From positions 1 to 37,679 of IMG/VR virus record IMGVR_UViG_3300021364_000069: a stretch of DNA of 37,679 nt; one strand, written 5' to 3'. The notes below the pieces were generated by a model. That model was not told the DNA's origin, made no database searches, and saw only the letters and a program-made list of their open reading frames with translations. This stretch comes from a virus. The position numbers were made by a program, and so were the translations under genes. Below, in pieces: positions 1 through 8,085 of the stretch (positions within the stretch are counted from its first letter, which is position 1; every line of letters begins with the position of its first letter).

Positions 1-1
1 G

Positions 2-1261
2 GTAGATTGGTTTAGGATTGATACTGAAGTAAAATTAAAAGAATCGCAAGCTCAAGAACAGCTAGAAGGTAGTGATGCAAAAGAATTTATATTTAAAGTC
101 ATTCCTTATAAGGTGCATCACACAGTCATTGCAAAGCCAAGTGACGCAGGAAAGAGTTATGCTGCTCTTAGAGGTGCAGCCGTTAAAGAATACAATTACA
201 TTTATACAGGAGAAAATATAGATGTGCTTGATTTTCAAATAGATGTTAATGCAGGATTTTTTACATTAATTGGTGCTGATTACAATCAAAACAGCACTGA
301 AAGACAAACAGGTTATGCAGGACAAAATGCCGTTGAACAAGATCAAACTGAAACTAATATCAGTGACGAATCTGGAAATCAAGGGGAAGCTGGCAATCAT
401 TTGGTTAATGTAATTGATAGATTTAGCACAGGAGGCGGTGGCGGATCACGTGTTGATAACGCAAAAATTAGAGTTGCAAGACAATTTCACGATGCAGTAA
501 TAAATGGCGGCGTAGATTTAATCAATTTAGAACTTACCATTCACGGAGATCCGTATTTTATTGCTGACAGTGGTATGGGAAACTATACAGCAGGTATAAA
601 AAGTCTAAATGAAACCAGCGACGGCACAGTAAACTATCAAGGTAGCGAAGTAGATATTATTGTAAACTTTCAAACAGCAGTTGATTATTTAGAAGGCTCG
701 GGTGTAATGAAATTAGTGCCCGCATATAGTGGCTTGTATAGAGTAGTAAGAATAACTAATACGTGGGAAGGAAATAAATTCTCTCAAACTCTTAACTTGT
801 TAAGACGAAGAATGCAGGACGAAGAACCTGTTGGAGGTGGACAAGATAACAGTGTTAAAGACGCACCAAAACCAGAACAATCATATTTGGACAGAGATCC
901 TACCACATCCCCATGTGGAGGACCAGGTGGCGGCGGCGCCGGTGGCGGAGGCGGCGGAGGCGGCGGCGCTGGAGGTGCAGGAGAAAGTGGTCCTGCAGGC
1001 GGTCCTACTCCGAATAGTGCAACAGTGCCGGGTAGTTCTTCGCCATCAAGAGGTCCTGATGATGGGCTTAGAGGTGGACAAGAGCCTAACCGTCCTACAG
1101 CCCCTGCAAGCAGTAGATTTGGAACATTCAACGCTGATGGAACTGTTCAAGGACCTGGACAAGCAGCAAGACCTGGAAATTTCAGAGCAAATACAACTAG
1201 AGCAAGCAGAGCAACTCCTTCTGTAAATTCAGGTGCTCCTGGGTTTAGAGGCCCACAATAA
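2..1261 (+). CDS. Baseplate hub protein, gp27-like (5' end missing)
   Basis: The reading frame is open from base 2, with a GTG at 113 that is internal, so the true start lies outside the window. About 419 residues are visible. The part from roughly bases 470 to 815 has the look of the second half of gp27/VgrG-type hub proteins: a segment reading LELTIHGDPYFIADSG, followed by a strand-rich stretch ending GLYRVVRITNTWEGNKFSQT. In that family this is the torus-forming domain at the end of the tail tube that holds the spike. After about base 815 the protein changes to a low-complexity Pro/Gly/Ser tail with a nine-glycine run and one visible cysteine, in the motif PCGGP. The gene stops 9 bases before the gp5-like spike gene, its expected partner. 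The hub assignment rests on that segment and on position; the tail has no function I recognise. Confidence 0.62.
   Translation, partial: VDWFRIDTEVKLKESQAQEQLEGSDAKEFIFKVIPYKVHHTVIAKPSDAGKSYAALRGAAVKEYNYIYTGENIDVLDFQIDVNAGFFTLIGADYNQNSTERQTGYAGQNAVEQDQTETNISDESGNQGEAGNHLVNVIDRFSTGGGGGSRVDNAKIRVARQFHDAVINGGVDLINLELTIHGDPYFIADSGMGNYTAGIKSLNETSDGTVNYQGSEVDIIVNFQTAVDYLEGSGVMKLVPAYSGLYRVVRITNTWEGNKFSQTLNLLRRRMQDEEPVGGGQDNSVKDAPKPEQSYLDRDPTTSPCGGPGGGGAGGGGGGGGGAGGAGESGPAGGPTPNSATVPGSSSPSRGPDDGLRGGQEPNRPTAPASSRFGTFNADGTVQGPGQAARPGNFRANTTRASRATPSVNSGAPGFRGPQ
917..982 (+). repeat. GGN-rich tract coding poly-glycine in the hub gene tail
   Basis: A run of GGC/GGT/GGA codons encodes a Gly-rich stretch with an uninterrupted block of nine glycines, directly after a PC motif (Cys codon at 914-916). 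It is a sharply GC-rich island in AT-rich DNA and has many GG doublets, so two-tier G-quadruplex folding is conceivable. A similar nine-glycine tract lies in the gene two downstream (3352-3378). Confidence 0.8.
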
Positions 1262-1270
1262 GGAAAAAAC

Positions 1271-2953
1271 ATGGCAAATGAGAATATAAGCAAAAACACT
1301 CAGGAACGCTCCGTTGATAACGGTATTGATAAGTCAAATCCAGGGCCGTATTTGGCAAGAGTAATTGAGCATGGAGATCCTACATATGTAGGATCATTAA
1401 AAGTGCAACTTTTGAAAACAACAGAAGCAGGTAATACTCAATCTACAACAGGACAAATACTGGAAGCAAGATATGCAAGTCCATTCTACGGACTTACAAA
1501 TGCACAAAAAGGACCTGGTCCTAACGATACATATGATGATGCTCAAAAAAGTTATGGATTTTGGATGATTCCTCCAGATCCTGGCTCAACAGTTTTGGTA
1601 ACTTTTGTTGAGGGTAGTCGTGATTATGCATATTGGTTTGCATGTGTGCCAGAAAGAGGCATGACCTTTAGATTACCAAGCACCGACGCTGCTACAGATA
1701 TGACCAGTGGTCCTGTTCCTGGCGATTTAAAAGGAAAAAGGCTGCCTACAGCTGAATACAATAAAAAACTGAATAGACCAAATACCAACAATATCCTAAA
1801 ATATAAAAAACCAGTTAACAATGAATACATCGATATTCTTAGAGAGCAGGGAACAATTGAAGATGATATTAGAGGCATCTGCACAACCAGTGCGCAAAGA
1901 GAAGTTCCAAGCATGGTATTTGGATTTAGCAGTCCAGGACCTCTTGATAAACGTGGAGGTAAGCCATCTGCTCCAGTGGGAGTAAAAGAAAATAAAGTTG
2001 AAGTTCCTGTAAGTCGCTTGGGCAGTAGCAGCATCTTTATAGATGATGGCGACGATAAATTTTTAAGAACAGGAAAAGCCAAAGATACTCCATACGAATA
2101 TGTTGATGCACCGGGAGGTGATGTAACAATACCTCACAACGAAATGATTAGATTGAAAACTAGAACCGGCGCACAAATATTGATGCACACTAGTGAAGAT
2201 TTAATTTACATTAATAACAGCAGAGGCACTGCTTGGCTGGAAATGACTAGTAATGGTAAAATTGATATTTACGCAGACGATAGTATTAGTATACACAGCG
2301 AGCAAGATCTTAATATAGTTGCTGATAGAGATATTAATTTAGAAGCAGGTAGAAGTATTAATATTAATGCTGTAGAAAACCAATACAACACGGTTGGTAA
2401 AAATATGGAAAATCGTATAGGCGAAACATATAAAACAAGTTCTGGAAAAAACATTGAATTGTATGCAAATGAAAAACTCAATCTGTATGGCACAGGTGGG
2501 TGGGACGGTATTTCGGGAACCGGCGATATGAAATTACAAGTAGGCAAAAATATGGAAATACTTGTAGGTGAAACAACCAAAATTACCAGCGGTAGCAATT
2601 TTGAAACTCTTACTTCAAAAGATACAAAGATTACCAGCGGTGGAGACAGTCATTTCAACAGCAGTGCGCAATACGAGACTGCCAATCCAATACACCATAA
2701 TGGCCCTGTAGCATCAAAAGCATCAGCAGCAGGATCTGCAACCGAAGCAACTATTGCTATATCAGCAGCGTTCCCGCAGCGTGTTCCACAACACGAGCCG
2801 TGGAAAGGACACGAAAACTGGAATCCGCCAGAAGTTACTCCTGATAAAACCGAAGCAAAAGAAACCAGCCAAGATGTGCATTTTGCAGACCGCAAAGGTC
2901 CAGGAGATCGAACTCCTATTGATGGACCTGATATGCCAAAAATTGTGCCATAA
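1271..2953 (+). CDS. Baseplate central spike, gp5-like (OB fold + beta-helix, no lysozyme)
   Basis: 560 residues. Residues about 20-135 look like the N-terminal OB-fold domain of gp5/VgrG spikes: PYLARVIEHGDPTYVGSLKV, then FWMIPPDPGSTVLVTFVEGS, the usual strand pattern for binding the hub. Residues about 290-475 are the spike proper. They begin with an NEMIRLKTRTGAQILM segment and run into regularly spaced short strands (DIYADDSISIHS, DLNIVADRDINLEAG, KNIELYANEKLNLYG) typical of the triple-stranded beta-helix that pierces the outer membrane. The last ~60 residues are Pro/Lys/Asp-rich. T4 gp5 carries a lysozyme domain between OB fold and helix; the linker here is about 150 residues with no lysozyme-like sequence that I can recognise. 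The ATG has an AAGGA element at 1260-1264. The stop codon shares bases with the following late promoter. Confidence 0.85.
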   Translation: MANENISKNTQERSVDNGIDKSNPGPYLARVIEHGDPTYVGSLKVQLLKTTEAGNTQSTTGQILEARYASPFYGLTNAQKGPGPNDTYDDAQKSYGFWMIPPDPGSTVLVTFVEGSRDYAYWFACVPERGMTFRLPSTDAATDMTSGPVPGDLKGKRLPTAEYNKKLNRPNTNNILKYKKPVNNEYIDILREQGTIEDDIRGICTTSAQREVPSMVFGFSSPGPLDKRGGKPSAPVGVKENKVEVPVSRLGSSSIFIDDGDDKFLRTGKAKDTPYEYVDAPGGDVTIPHNEMIRLKTRTGAQILMHTSEDLIYINNSRGTAWLEMTSNGKIDIYADDSISIHSEQDLNIVADRDINLEAGRSININAVENQYNTVGKNMENRIGETYKTSSGKNIELYANEKLNLYGTGGWDGISGTGDMKLQVGKNMEILVGETTKITSGSNFETLTSKDTKITSGGDSHFNSSAQYETANPIHHNGPVASKASAAGSATEATIAISAAFPQRVPQHEPWKGHENWNPPEVTPDKTEAKETSQDVHFADRKGPGDRTPIDGPDMPKIVP

Positions 2954-2956
2954 ATA
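2949..2956 (+). promoter_or_regulatory. Late promoter, CATAAATA
   Basis: The octamer matches the T4/cyanophage late consensus NATAAATA. By analogy transcription would start near 2962, just before the AAGGAG ribosome site (2963-2968) of the gene at 2974. The TAA stop of the spike gene (2951-2953) lies inside the octamer. Confidence 0.7.
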
Positions 2957-2973
2957 TTGTATAAGGAGAACAT

Positions 2974-4134
2974 ATGCCATATCAAGACCTACGCAGAATT
3001 GACAACGGACAAACAGGTCCTGCAGGTGGCCCAGCGACTCCAGAAAGCAGAGGCTTTGGCAAAGGAGCAGTAGATCCAGCAGCACCAGGACCCGGTGAAG
3101 GTAGTTTAGACGCAGCAGCAGCTTCTGCCCAAAATCAACAAGCAGCACCAGGACCCGGTGAAGGTAGTTTAGACGCAGCAGCAGCTTCTGCCCAAAATCA
3201 ACAAGCCGCAGCAGATTCTCGCGGCGGTAACACAGAACCAGAACGCACCGAAATACTTGATCCAGCTTCATCGCCTGTAACTATTACCGTTGATACATTT
3301 GATGTTCCTGGCGCTACAGTAACACCTTGTGCTGGCCCGGCAGGTGCACCTGGTGGAGGCGGCGGTGGAGGCGGCGGCCTAGCAGGACAAGCACTGGGTC
3401 AACTATTAGGCGGTTTGCCAGAAGCAGCTCAACAAATGGTTAATGCTACTGGTGTAACAGGCGCATTAGCCGGTATAGCACAAGAAATTGATGGAGAAAT
3501 TGCAGGAGCATTAGGGCAAATAAGCAATACATTCAACCAAGCAGCTGGTGCATTGTTTACAGATGTAGCAAATACAATTACTAATATCCCAGGTTTAGGT
3601 CCTGCAATAGAAAATATTACAAAAAACATAAGTGCATTTAACAGTGATTTACAAGGTGCTTTTGCAACATTAGATCCTGGCCTACAGCAAGTTATAGGCA
3701 CAGCAGTAAATGCAGTGGGCGCAAATATAAACAATCCGTTGATACGCACCGGATTTACTACTCTTTTTACACCTGCACAAGCAAGAGGAATTATACAAGG
3801 TTTGCAATTACCCAATAATCCAGCAACGCAAATAGCACAAATAGCAAGAGCATCCGGTGTAGCTGCTCCGATTATGAACGAGTATTTTGGTAACACTGTG
3901 TTCTCTCAATTGCAATCAAGAGCACTAACAGCTTCTACACAATTGAATAGAGCTATTGTGCCAAACGGAACACAATTTCAAGTTAGGCTTCAGTTGCCCA
4001 CTATTAATCCTGCGGTAACTCAAGTAGTTAATGGAGTAATACAAAATCCAAACACTATGGTAAGTCAAGCACAAGCAAGAATTAATGAAACTATTGGTAG
4101 AATATCAACAGGTGGATTTTCGATAAGGGTTTAA
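2974..4134 (+). CDS. Ala/Gly-rich baseplate-region structural protein, function unknown
   Basis: 386 residues; I do not recognise the family. The ATG follows AAGGAG at 2963-2968. Three regions are visible. Residues 1-110 are disordered-looking Pro/Gly/Ala and contain a perfect 21-residue tandem duplication. Residues about 119-135 hold a TPCAGP motif and a nine-glycine run resembling the tail of the hub gene; the cysteine here is the only one in the protein. Residues about 136-386 are Ala/Asn/Gln/Ile-rich, probably mostly helical, with hydrophobic stretches that look amphipathic rather than membrane-spanning, ending in a short Gln/Val-rich part. There is no signal peptide. It sits between gp5-like and gp25-like genes, 1 base from the latter, so a baseplate hub or tape-measure-adjacent role is likely. 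In T4-like genomes this neighbourhood can carry gp53-like wedge or spike-tip genes, but I see no LysM or PAAR signature. Confidence 0.6.
   Translation: MPYQDLRRIDNGQTGPAGGPATPESRGFGKGAVDPAAPGPGEGSLDAAAASAQNQQAAPGPGEGSLDAAAASAQNQQAAADSRGGNTEPERTEILDPASSPVTITVDTFDVPGATVTPCAGPAGAPGGGGGGGGGLAGQALGQLLGGLPEAAQQMVNATGVTGALAGIAQEIDGEIAGALGQISNTFNQAAGALFTDVANTITNIPGLGPAIENITKNISAFNSDLQGAFATLDPGLQQVIGTAVNAVGANINNPLIRTGFTTLFTPAQARGIIQGLQLPNNPATQIAQIARASGVAAPIMNEYFGNTVFSQLQSRALTASTQLNRAIVPNGTQFQVRLQLPTINPAVTQVVNGVIQNPNTMVSQAQARINETIGRISTGGFSIRV
3078..3206 (+). repeat. Perfect 63-base tandem duplication, two copies
   Basis: Bases 3078-3143 are repeated at 3141-3206 with a period of 63 and no mismatch, including synonymous positions; the match breaks at 3077/3140 and 3144/3207. 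It is in frame and adds 21 residues (the unit begins APGPGEGSLD) to the disordered N-terminal part of the structural protein. Confidence 0.95.
3352..3378 (+). repeat. Nine-glycine codon run
   Basis: 27 bases of GGT/GGA/GGC codons encode nine consecutive glycines, 21 bases after the Cys codon (3328-3330) of a TPCAGP motif. The arrangement parallels the PCGGP plus poly-Gly arrangement in the hub gene near 914-982. Confidence 0.85.
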
Positions 4135-4135
4135 A

Positions 4136-4570
4136 ATGGCAACTACAGATAGACAACTTTACAAAACAACAAACATAAGCGGCGAAACAACAACTATCCC
4201 TGCATCTAAAAGATACAGAGGCATAAGCACAGTTACACCAAATAAAACAGCATCGCTATATGATTTGCAATTAATCAAACAAGATATTATAAATCACTTT
4301 CATATACGTCAAGGCGAAAAGCTAGAAAATCCTACTTTTGGCACAATTATTTGGGACATACTGTTTGAGCCTCTTACCGAAGGCCTAAAAGACGCAATTA
4401 TTCAAGATGTTACTAACATAATAAACTATGATCCTAGAGTAACTGCTAGCAATGTTCTTATTGATGAATATGAAACAGGATTGCAATTAACCTGTGAAAT
4501 AACTTACTTGCCATACAACATTAGCGAAACTTTACAGTTAAAATTTGACCAAAGTATTGGTTTAAATTAA
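4136..4570 (+). CDS. 25: Baseplate wedge subunit, gp25-like (GPW/gp25 family)
   Basis: 144 residues, the usual size for T4 gp25 and its relatives in contractile injection systems. After a ~40-residue N-terminal extension the family core is clear: a helix reading YDLQLIKQDIINHFHIRQ, then GEKLENPTFGTIIWDILFE (the conserved R.GE....P.FG element), then helices leading to YDPRV and two C-terminal strands. In the family this protein joins the sheath start to the gp6-gp7 wedge core. It begins 1 base after the preceding stop, with AAGGG at 4125-4129, and is followed by a late promoter and the gp6-like gene. Confidence 0.93.
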   Translation: MATTDRQLYKTTNISGETTTIPASKRYRGISTVTPNKTASLYDLQLIKQDIINHFHIRQGEKLENPTFGTIIWDILFEPLTEGLKDAIIQDVTNIINYDPRVTASNVLIDEYETGLQLTCEITYLPYNISETLQLKFDQSIGLN

Positions 4571-4592
4571 AACTACGCACTTTATTAACTCA

Positions 4593-4600
4593 GATAAATA
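4593..4600 (+). promoter_or_regulatory. Late promoter, GATAAATA
   Basis: Exact NATAAATA octamer in the 53-base gap between the gp25-like and gp6-like genes. Predicted start is near 4606, leaving a short leader with an AAGGA ribosome site at 4612-4616 before the ATG at 4624. Confidence 0.72.
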
Positions 4601-4623
4601 TCATATAAAGCAAGGATAAATCT

Positions 4624-7600
4624 ATGGCAAGCACCGAACGTCAAAATAGACTGCTATTAGCAGAAGACTGGAAAAGAGTCTATCAAAGTTTCAAATATGC
4701 AGATTTTCAAAGTTATGACTTTGACAACCTGCGTAGGACAATGATAAATTACATACGTCAAAATTACCCAGAAGATTTTAACGATTACATCGAAAGCAGC
4801 GAATACCTTGCTCTAATTGATTTGATTGCTTTCCTAGGACAAAACTTAGCGTTCCGTGCCGATCTCAATGCTAGAGAAAACTATCTAGAAACTGCTGATC
4901 GTAGAGAAAGTGTGCTTAGACTAGCAAGACTTATAAGTTACAACGTAAAGCGAAATCAGCCAGCTTCAGGACTGTTAAAAATTGAAAGTATTTCTACTAC
5001 AGAAAATATTATTGACAGCAACGGACTTAACCTTTCAACCCAGTCAGTTCTATGGAATGATAGCACTAACGGCGATTGGTTTGAACAATTTACTAGAATT
5101 ATGAACGCTGCATTGCCAGTGACTAATAAATTTGGACGTCCTATAAAAATTGCTACAATACAAGGTGTAACTACAGAACAATATAGATTTAATTCTAACA
5201 GTGCAAACTTGCCAGTTTTTGGTTTTAACAAGCCAATTGATAGCCAAGGAATTAATTTTGAAGTTGTAAGTGCAAATATCGACGACGAGTCAATATACGA
5301 AGAAGCACCGTTGCCTAGTAACAGATTAGGGTTTTTATACAGAGATGACGGCCAAGGTCCCGGCAGCAACAATACAGGATTTTTCTTCCATTTTAGACAA
5401 GGTAAATTAAAAAACAATACTTTTGAAATTGCTACGTCTGTGCCTAATACTACTATCAATATTGATAATGATAATATCAATAACAGTGATGTATGGCTTT
5501 ACAAATTAGATAGCAATGGTGCAGAAAGTGAACTTTGGGAAAAAGTAGATAATGTTGAAGGAAACAATATAATTTACAACAGTGTATCTAAAGGTATACG
5601 TAATATTTTCACAGTGTTAACTAGAATAAATGATCAAATCAGTTTAATATTCAGTGATGGAACATTTGGCGAAATTCCAAAGGGTAATTTTAGAGCTTAC
5701 TATAGAGAAAGTGCAAATATAGAATTTACTGCAACACCAAACGATCTTTTCGGTATAAACATCAAAATTCCTTATGTAAGTGCAACTGGAAAAACTGAAA
5801 CAGTTAGCATGACTCTTGCATTGCAAGAAACTATATCAAATGCAGCAACCAGCGAAAGCAGTGACAGTATAAAACAGAATGCACCAGCAACTTATTATAC
5901 TCAAAACAGATTAATAACAGGTGAAGATTATAACATTGGCGCACTTAATGTATTACAGGATATAATAAAAACAAAAGCAATCAATAGAACCAGTAGCGGT
6001 ATTAGTAGATACTATGATCTAAGAGATGCAACTGGAAAATACAGTAATACTTTGCTGTTTGGAAATGATGGCATTCTGTTTAAAGAAGTATTAGACAAAG
6101 ATCAAACATTTGACTTTATTACAAAAACAGATATCGAAGGGGTGATAGAAAATACTATCGAACCTATGTTAAGAAATACTAGATTAAAAAATTATTACTA
6201 TGATAATTTTCCTCGCAACGAACAGATTACAAATCTTAACATTGTATGGAACTTAACAACATTCGATACAAACAGAAGCACAGGGCTTTTTCTAGATTCA
6301 AATGATTTTGAAGTTCAAGTTTCTAGCTTTACTACAAGTATTTTAAAATTTGTAGAACCGGGCAGTCTAATTAAATTTACAGCACCTGATGGTTATCACT
6401 TTATGGAAGATAACACACTTATGTTAGGAGCAGCAGATCACTTGGGTGCCCGTGATTATATTTGGGTTAAAGTTATTAGTGTCGAAGAAGATGGCACTGT
6501 TATTAGTCCTGACACTGGACTAGGCCCTATTGTTTTAAATGATCGTGTGCCTACAGGATGTAAAATACAAGAAATTATTCCAATATTTAATGATGAAATT
6601 TCTGTAGATGTTTCAAGACAACTAGTGGATCAAATTTTTGCCTATAAAACATTTGGATTACGTTATGATGTATCACTGAGACAATGGCGTATTATTATAA
6701 ATGAAAACCTCAATGTTGCAGATGACTTTAGTTTAGGTAAACAAGGCGATGTCACAGGAGAAACTTTAGATAGCAGTTGGTTGTTATTGTTTGAAACAGA
6801 CGGTAGGAAATACAATGTCAAAAGCAGAGGAACACGATATGTGTTTGAAAGCGCCGACGACATAAGATTCTTCTATGACAGTAGCGATAGGATTTACGAC
6901 AGCAAAACTGGGCGTATTGTAAAAGACACAATAAAAGTTTTAAACATCAATAACCAACCAGATAGTTTAAGTCCTTTTACAGTAGACTGGACATGGAAGA
7001 TTGATAAAGAATTTAAAAATGTAGCAGGATATATCAATAGCAAAAAAATAGAATTAAGTTTCTTTGATTCAGATGACGACGGCGTTGTAGATGATCCAGA
7101 TGTATTTGAGCATTTGATTGCACCGTCTACAAATTCAGATACAAAATATATATTTGAGAAAAAAGCAATTATCAACAGGACAGAAACATACAATTACATT
7201 TCTGCAACAGAAGCAAATATAGCAGTAATTGCATCAGAATCTGTAGCCAATCCGTTAAGTCAATGGGCAGACGGAAAAGTGTTTTATATTCCTAATAGAG
7301 ATGTATTTTTAGTTTATAACCAAAGTGCAAACAAATTAGAATATACAAATCAATACAAAGCATTTGTAGGTAGAGATAATCTAAAATTTGAATATAGTCA
7401 TGCAGCAGATGAAAATGCTAGAATTGATCCTAGCAGCAGTAATTTAATTGATGTTTATTTACTGACACAAGGTTATGACACAAATTATAGAAATTGGTTA
7501 CAAGGCAAAGTTCAAAACATGCCACTGCCACCTAGTAATGATCAACTGTTCCTGCAATATGGACAGGATATTAATAAGATAAAAAGCATAAGCGATGATG

Positions 7601-8085
7601 TAATTTATCATCCAACAAAATACAAACCATTGTTTGGGAGCAAGGCTGACGTGGATTTACAAGCAAGTTTCAAAGTAGTTAAAAACAGTGGAAGGGTTGT
7701 AAATGATAATGATGTAAAGTCCAGAGTAATTGATGCAATTAACACTTATTTTGCATTAGAGAATTGGGACTTTGGAGAAACATTTTATTTCCAAGAACTA
7801 GCGGCATATATTACTAACCAATTAGCACCTGATATTGTAAGCATTGTAATTGTTCCAACAGCAGCAAATCAAGTTTTTGGTAGCTTGTTTGAAATAAAAA
7901 GCGAAAATGATGAAATTTTTGTAAGCGCAGCAACAGTAGATGATGTTGAAATTATCGATGCAATTACAGCAAGTAGATTACAAGCCAATGGTGAAGTAGT
8001 TACAAGTGACCAAAGTTTAAATACTGGAGTGCAGAGTGAATCTGCAGACAACGGCGTTATTATTACAAGCACAGGAAATTATTAA
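4624..8085 (+). CDS. 6: Baseplate wedge protein, gp6-like (enlarged)
   Basis: 1153 residues, against 660 for T4 gp6. The N-terminal ~110 residues carry the gp6/baseplate-J-like signature: DLRRTMINYIRQNYPEDF with an N in the second position here, then YLALIDLIAFLGQNLAFRAD, then ARENYLETADRRESVLRLA. Residues about 1030-1100 show the C-terminal element (SRVIDAINTYFALENWDFGE, then QELAAYITNQLAPDIVSIVI). In T4 two gp6 copies clamp gp7 in each wedge and dimerise between wedges to close the baseplate ring. The central ~800 residues are Asp/Asn/Ser-rich, apparently all-beta, and contain extra material relative to T4, including a DSDDDGVVDDPD acidic stretch near residue 820 that could bind calcium. 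The stop overlaps the start of the next gene by one base (TAATG), suggesting coupled translation. Confidence 0.88.
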   Translation: MASTERQNRLLLAEDWKRVYQSFKYADFQSYDFDNLRRTMINYIRQNYPEDFNDYIESSEYLALIDLIAFLGQNLAFRADLNARENYLETADRRESVLRLARLISYNVKRNQPASGLLKIESISTTENIIDSNGLNLSTQSVLWNDSTNGDWFEQFTRIMNAALPVTNKFGRPIKIATIQGVTTEQYRFNSNSANLPVFGFNKPIDSQGINFEVVSANIDDESIYEEAPLPSNRLGFLYRDDGQGPGSNNTGFFFHFRQGKLKNNTFEIATSVPNTTINIDNDNINNSDVWLYKLDSNGAESELWEKVDNVEGNNIIYNSVSKGIRNIFTVLTRINDQISLIFSDGTFGEIPKGNFRAYYRESANIEFTATPNDLFGINIKIPYVSATGKTETVSMTLALQETISNAATSESSDSIKQNAPATYYTQNRLITGEDYNIGALNVLQDIIKTKAINRTSSGISRYYDLRDATGKYSNTLLFGNDGILFKEVLDKDQTFDFITKTDIEGVIENTIEPMLRNTRLKNYYYDNFPRNEQITNLNIVWNLTTFDTNRSTGLFLDSNDFEVQVSSFTTSILKFVEPGSLIKFTAPDGYHFMEDNTLMLGAADHLGARDYIWVKVISVEEDGTVISPDTGLGPIVLNDRVPTGCKIQEIIPIFNDEISVDVSRQLVDQIFAYKTFGLRYDVSLRQWRIIINENLNVADDFSLGKQGDVTGETLDSSWLLLFETDGRKYNVKSRGTRYVFESADDIRFFYDSSDRIYDSKTGRIVKDTIKVLNINNQPDSLSPFTVDWTWKIDKEFKNVAGYINSKKIELSFFDSDDDGVVDDPDVFEHLIAPSTNSDTKYIFEKKAIINRTETYNYISATEANIAVIASESVANPLSQWADGKVFYIPNRDVFLVYNQSANKLEYTNQYKAFVGRDNLKFEYSHAADENARIDPSSSNLIDVYLLTQGYDTNYRNWLQGKVQNMPLPPSNDQLFLQYGQDINKIKSISDDVIYHPTKYKPLFGSKADVDLQASFKVVKNSGRVVNDNDVKSRVIDAINTYFALENWDFGETFYFQELAAYITNQLAPDIVSIVIVPTAANQVFGSLFEIKSENDEIFVSAATVDDVEIIDAITASRLQANGEVVTSDQSLNTGVQSESADNGVIITSTGNY

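Noticed and set aside
784-1131. Minus-strand frame with a long poly-proline stretch
   Set aside because: It is the complement of the GGN codons for poly-glycine in the hub gene; no ribosome site, no promoter, and it sits wholly inside a supported gene.
2762-3271. Minus-strand frame with a repeated Leu-rich segment
   Set aside because: The repeat simply mirrors the 63-base duplication in the real gene on the plus strand, and the frame crosses two supported genes and a promoter.
2974-4134. gp53-like (LysM) wedge protein or PAAR spike tip
   Set aside because: The position would allow either, but the sequence shows only Ala/Gly/Asn-rich helical and disordered segments with no LysM or PAAR pattern.
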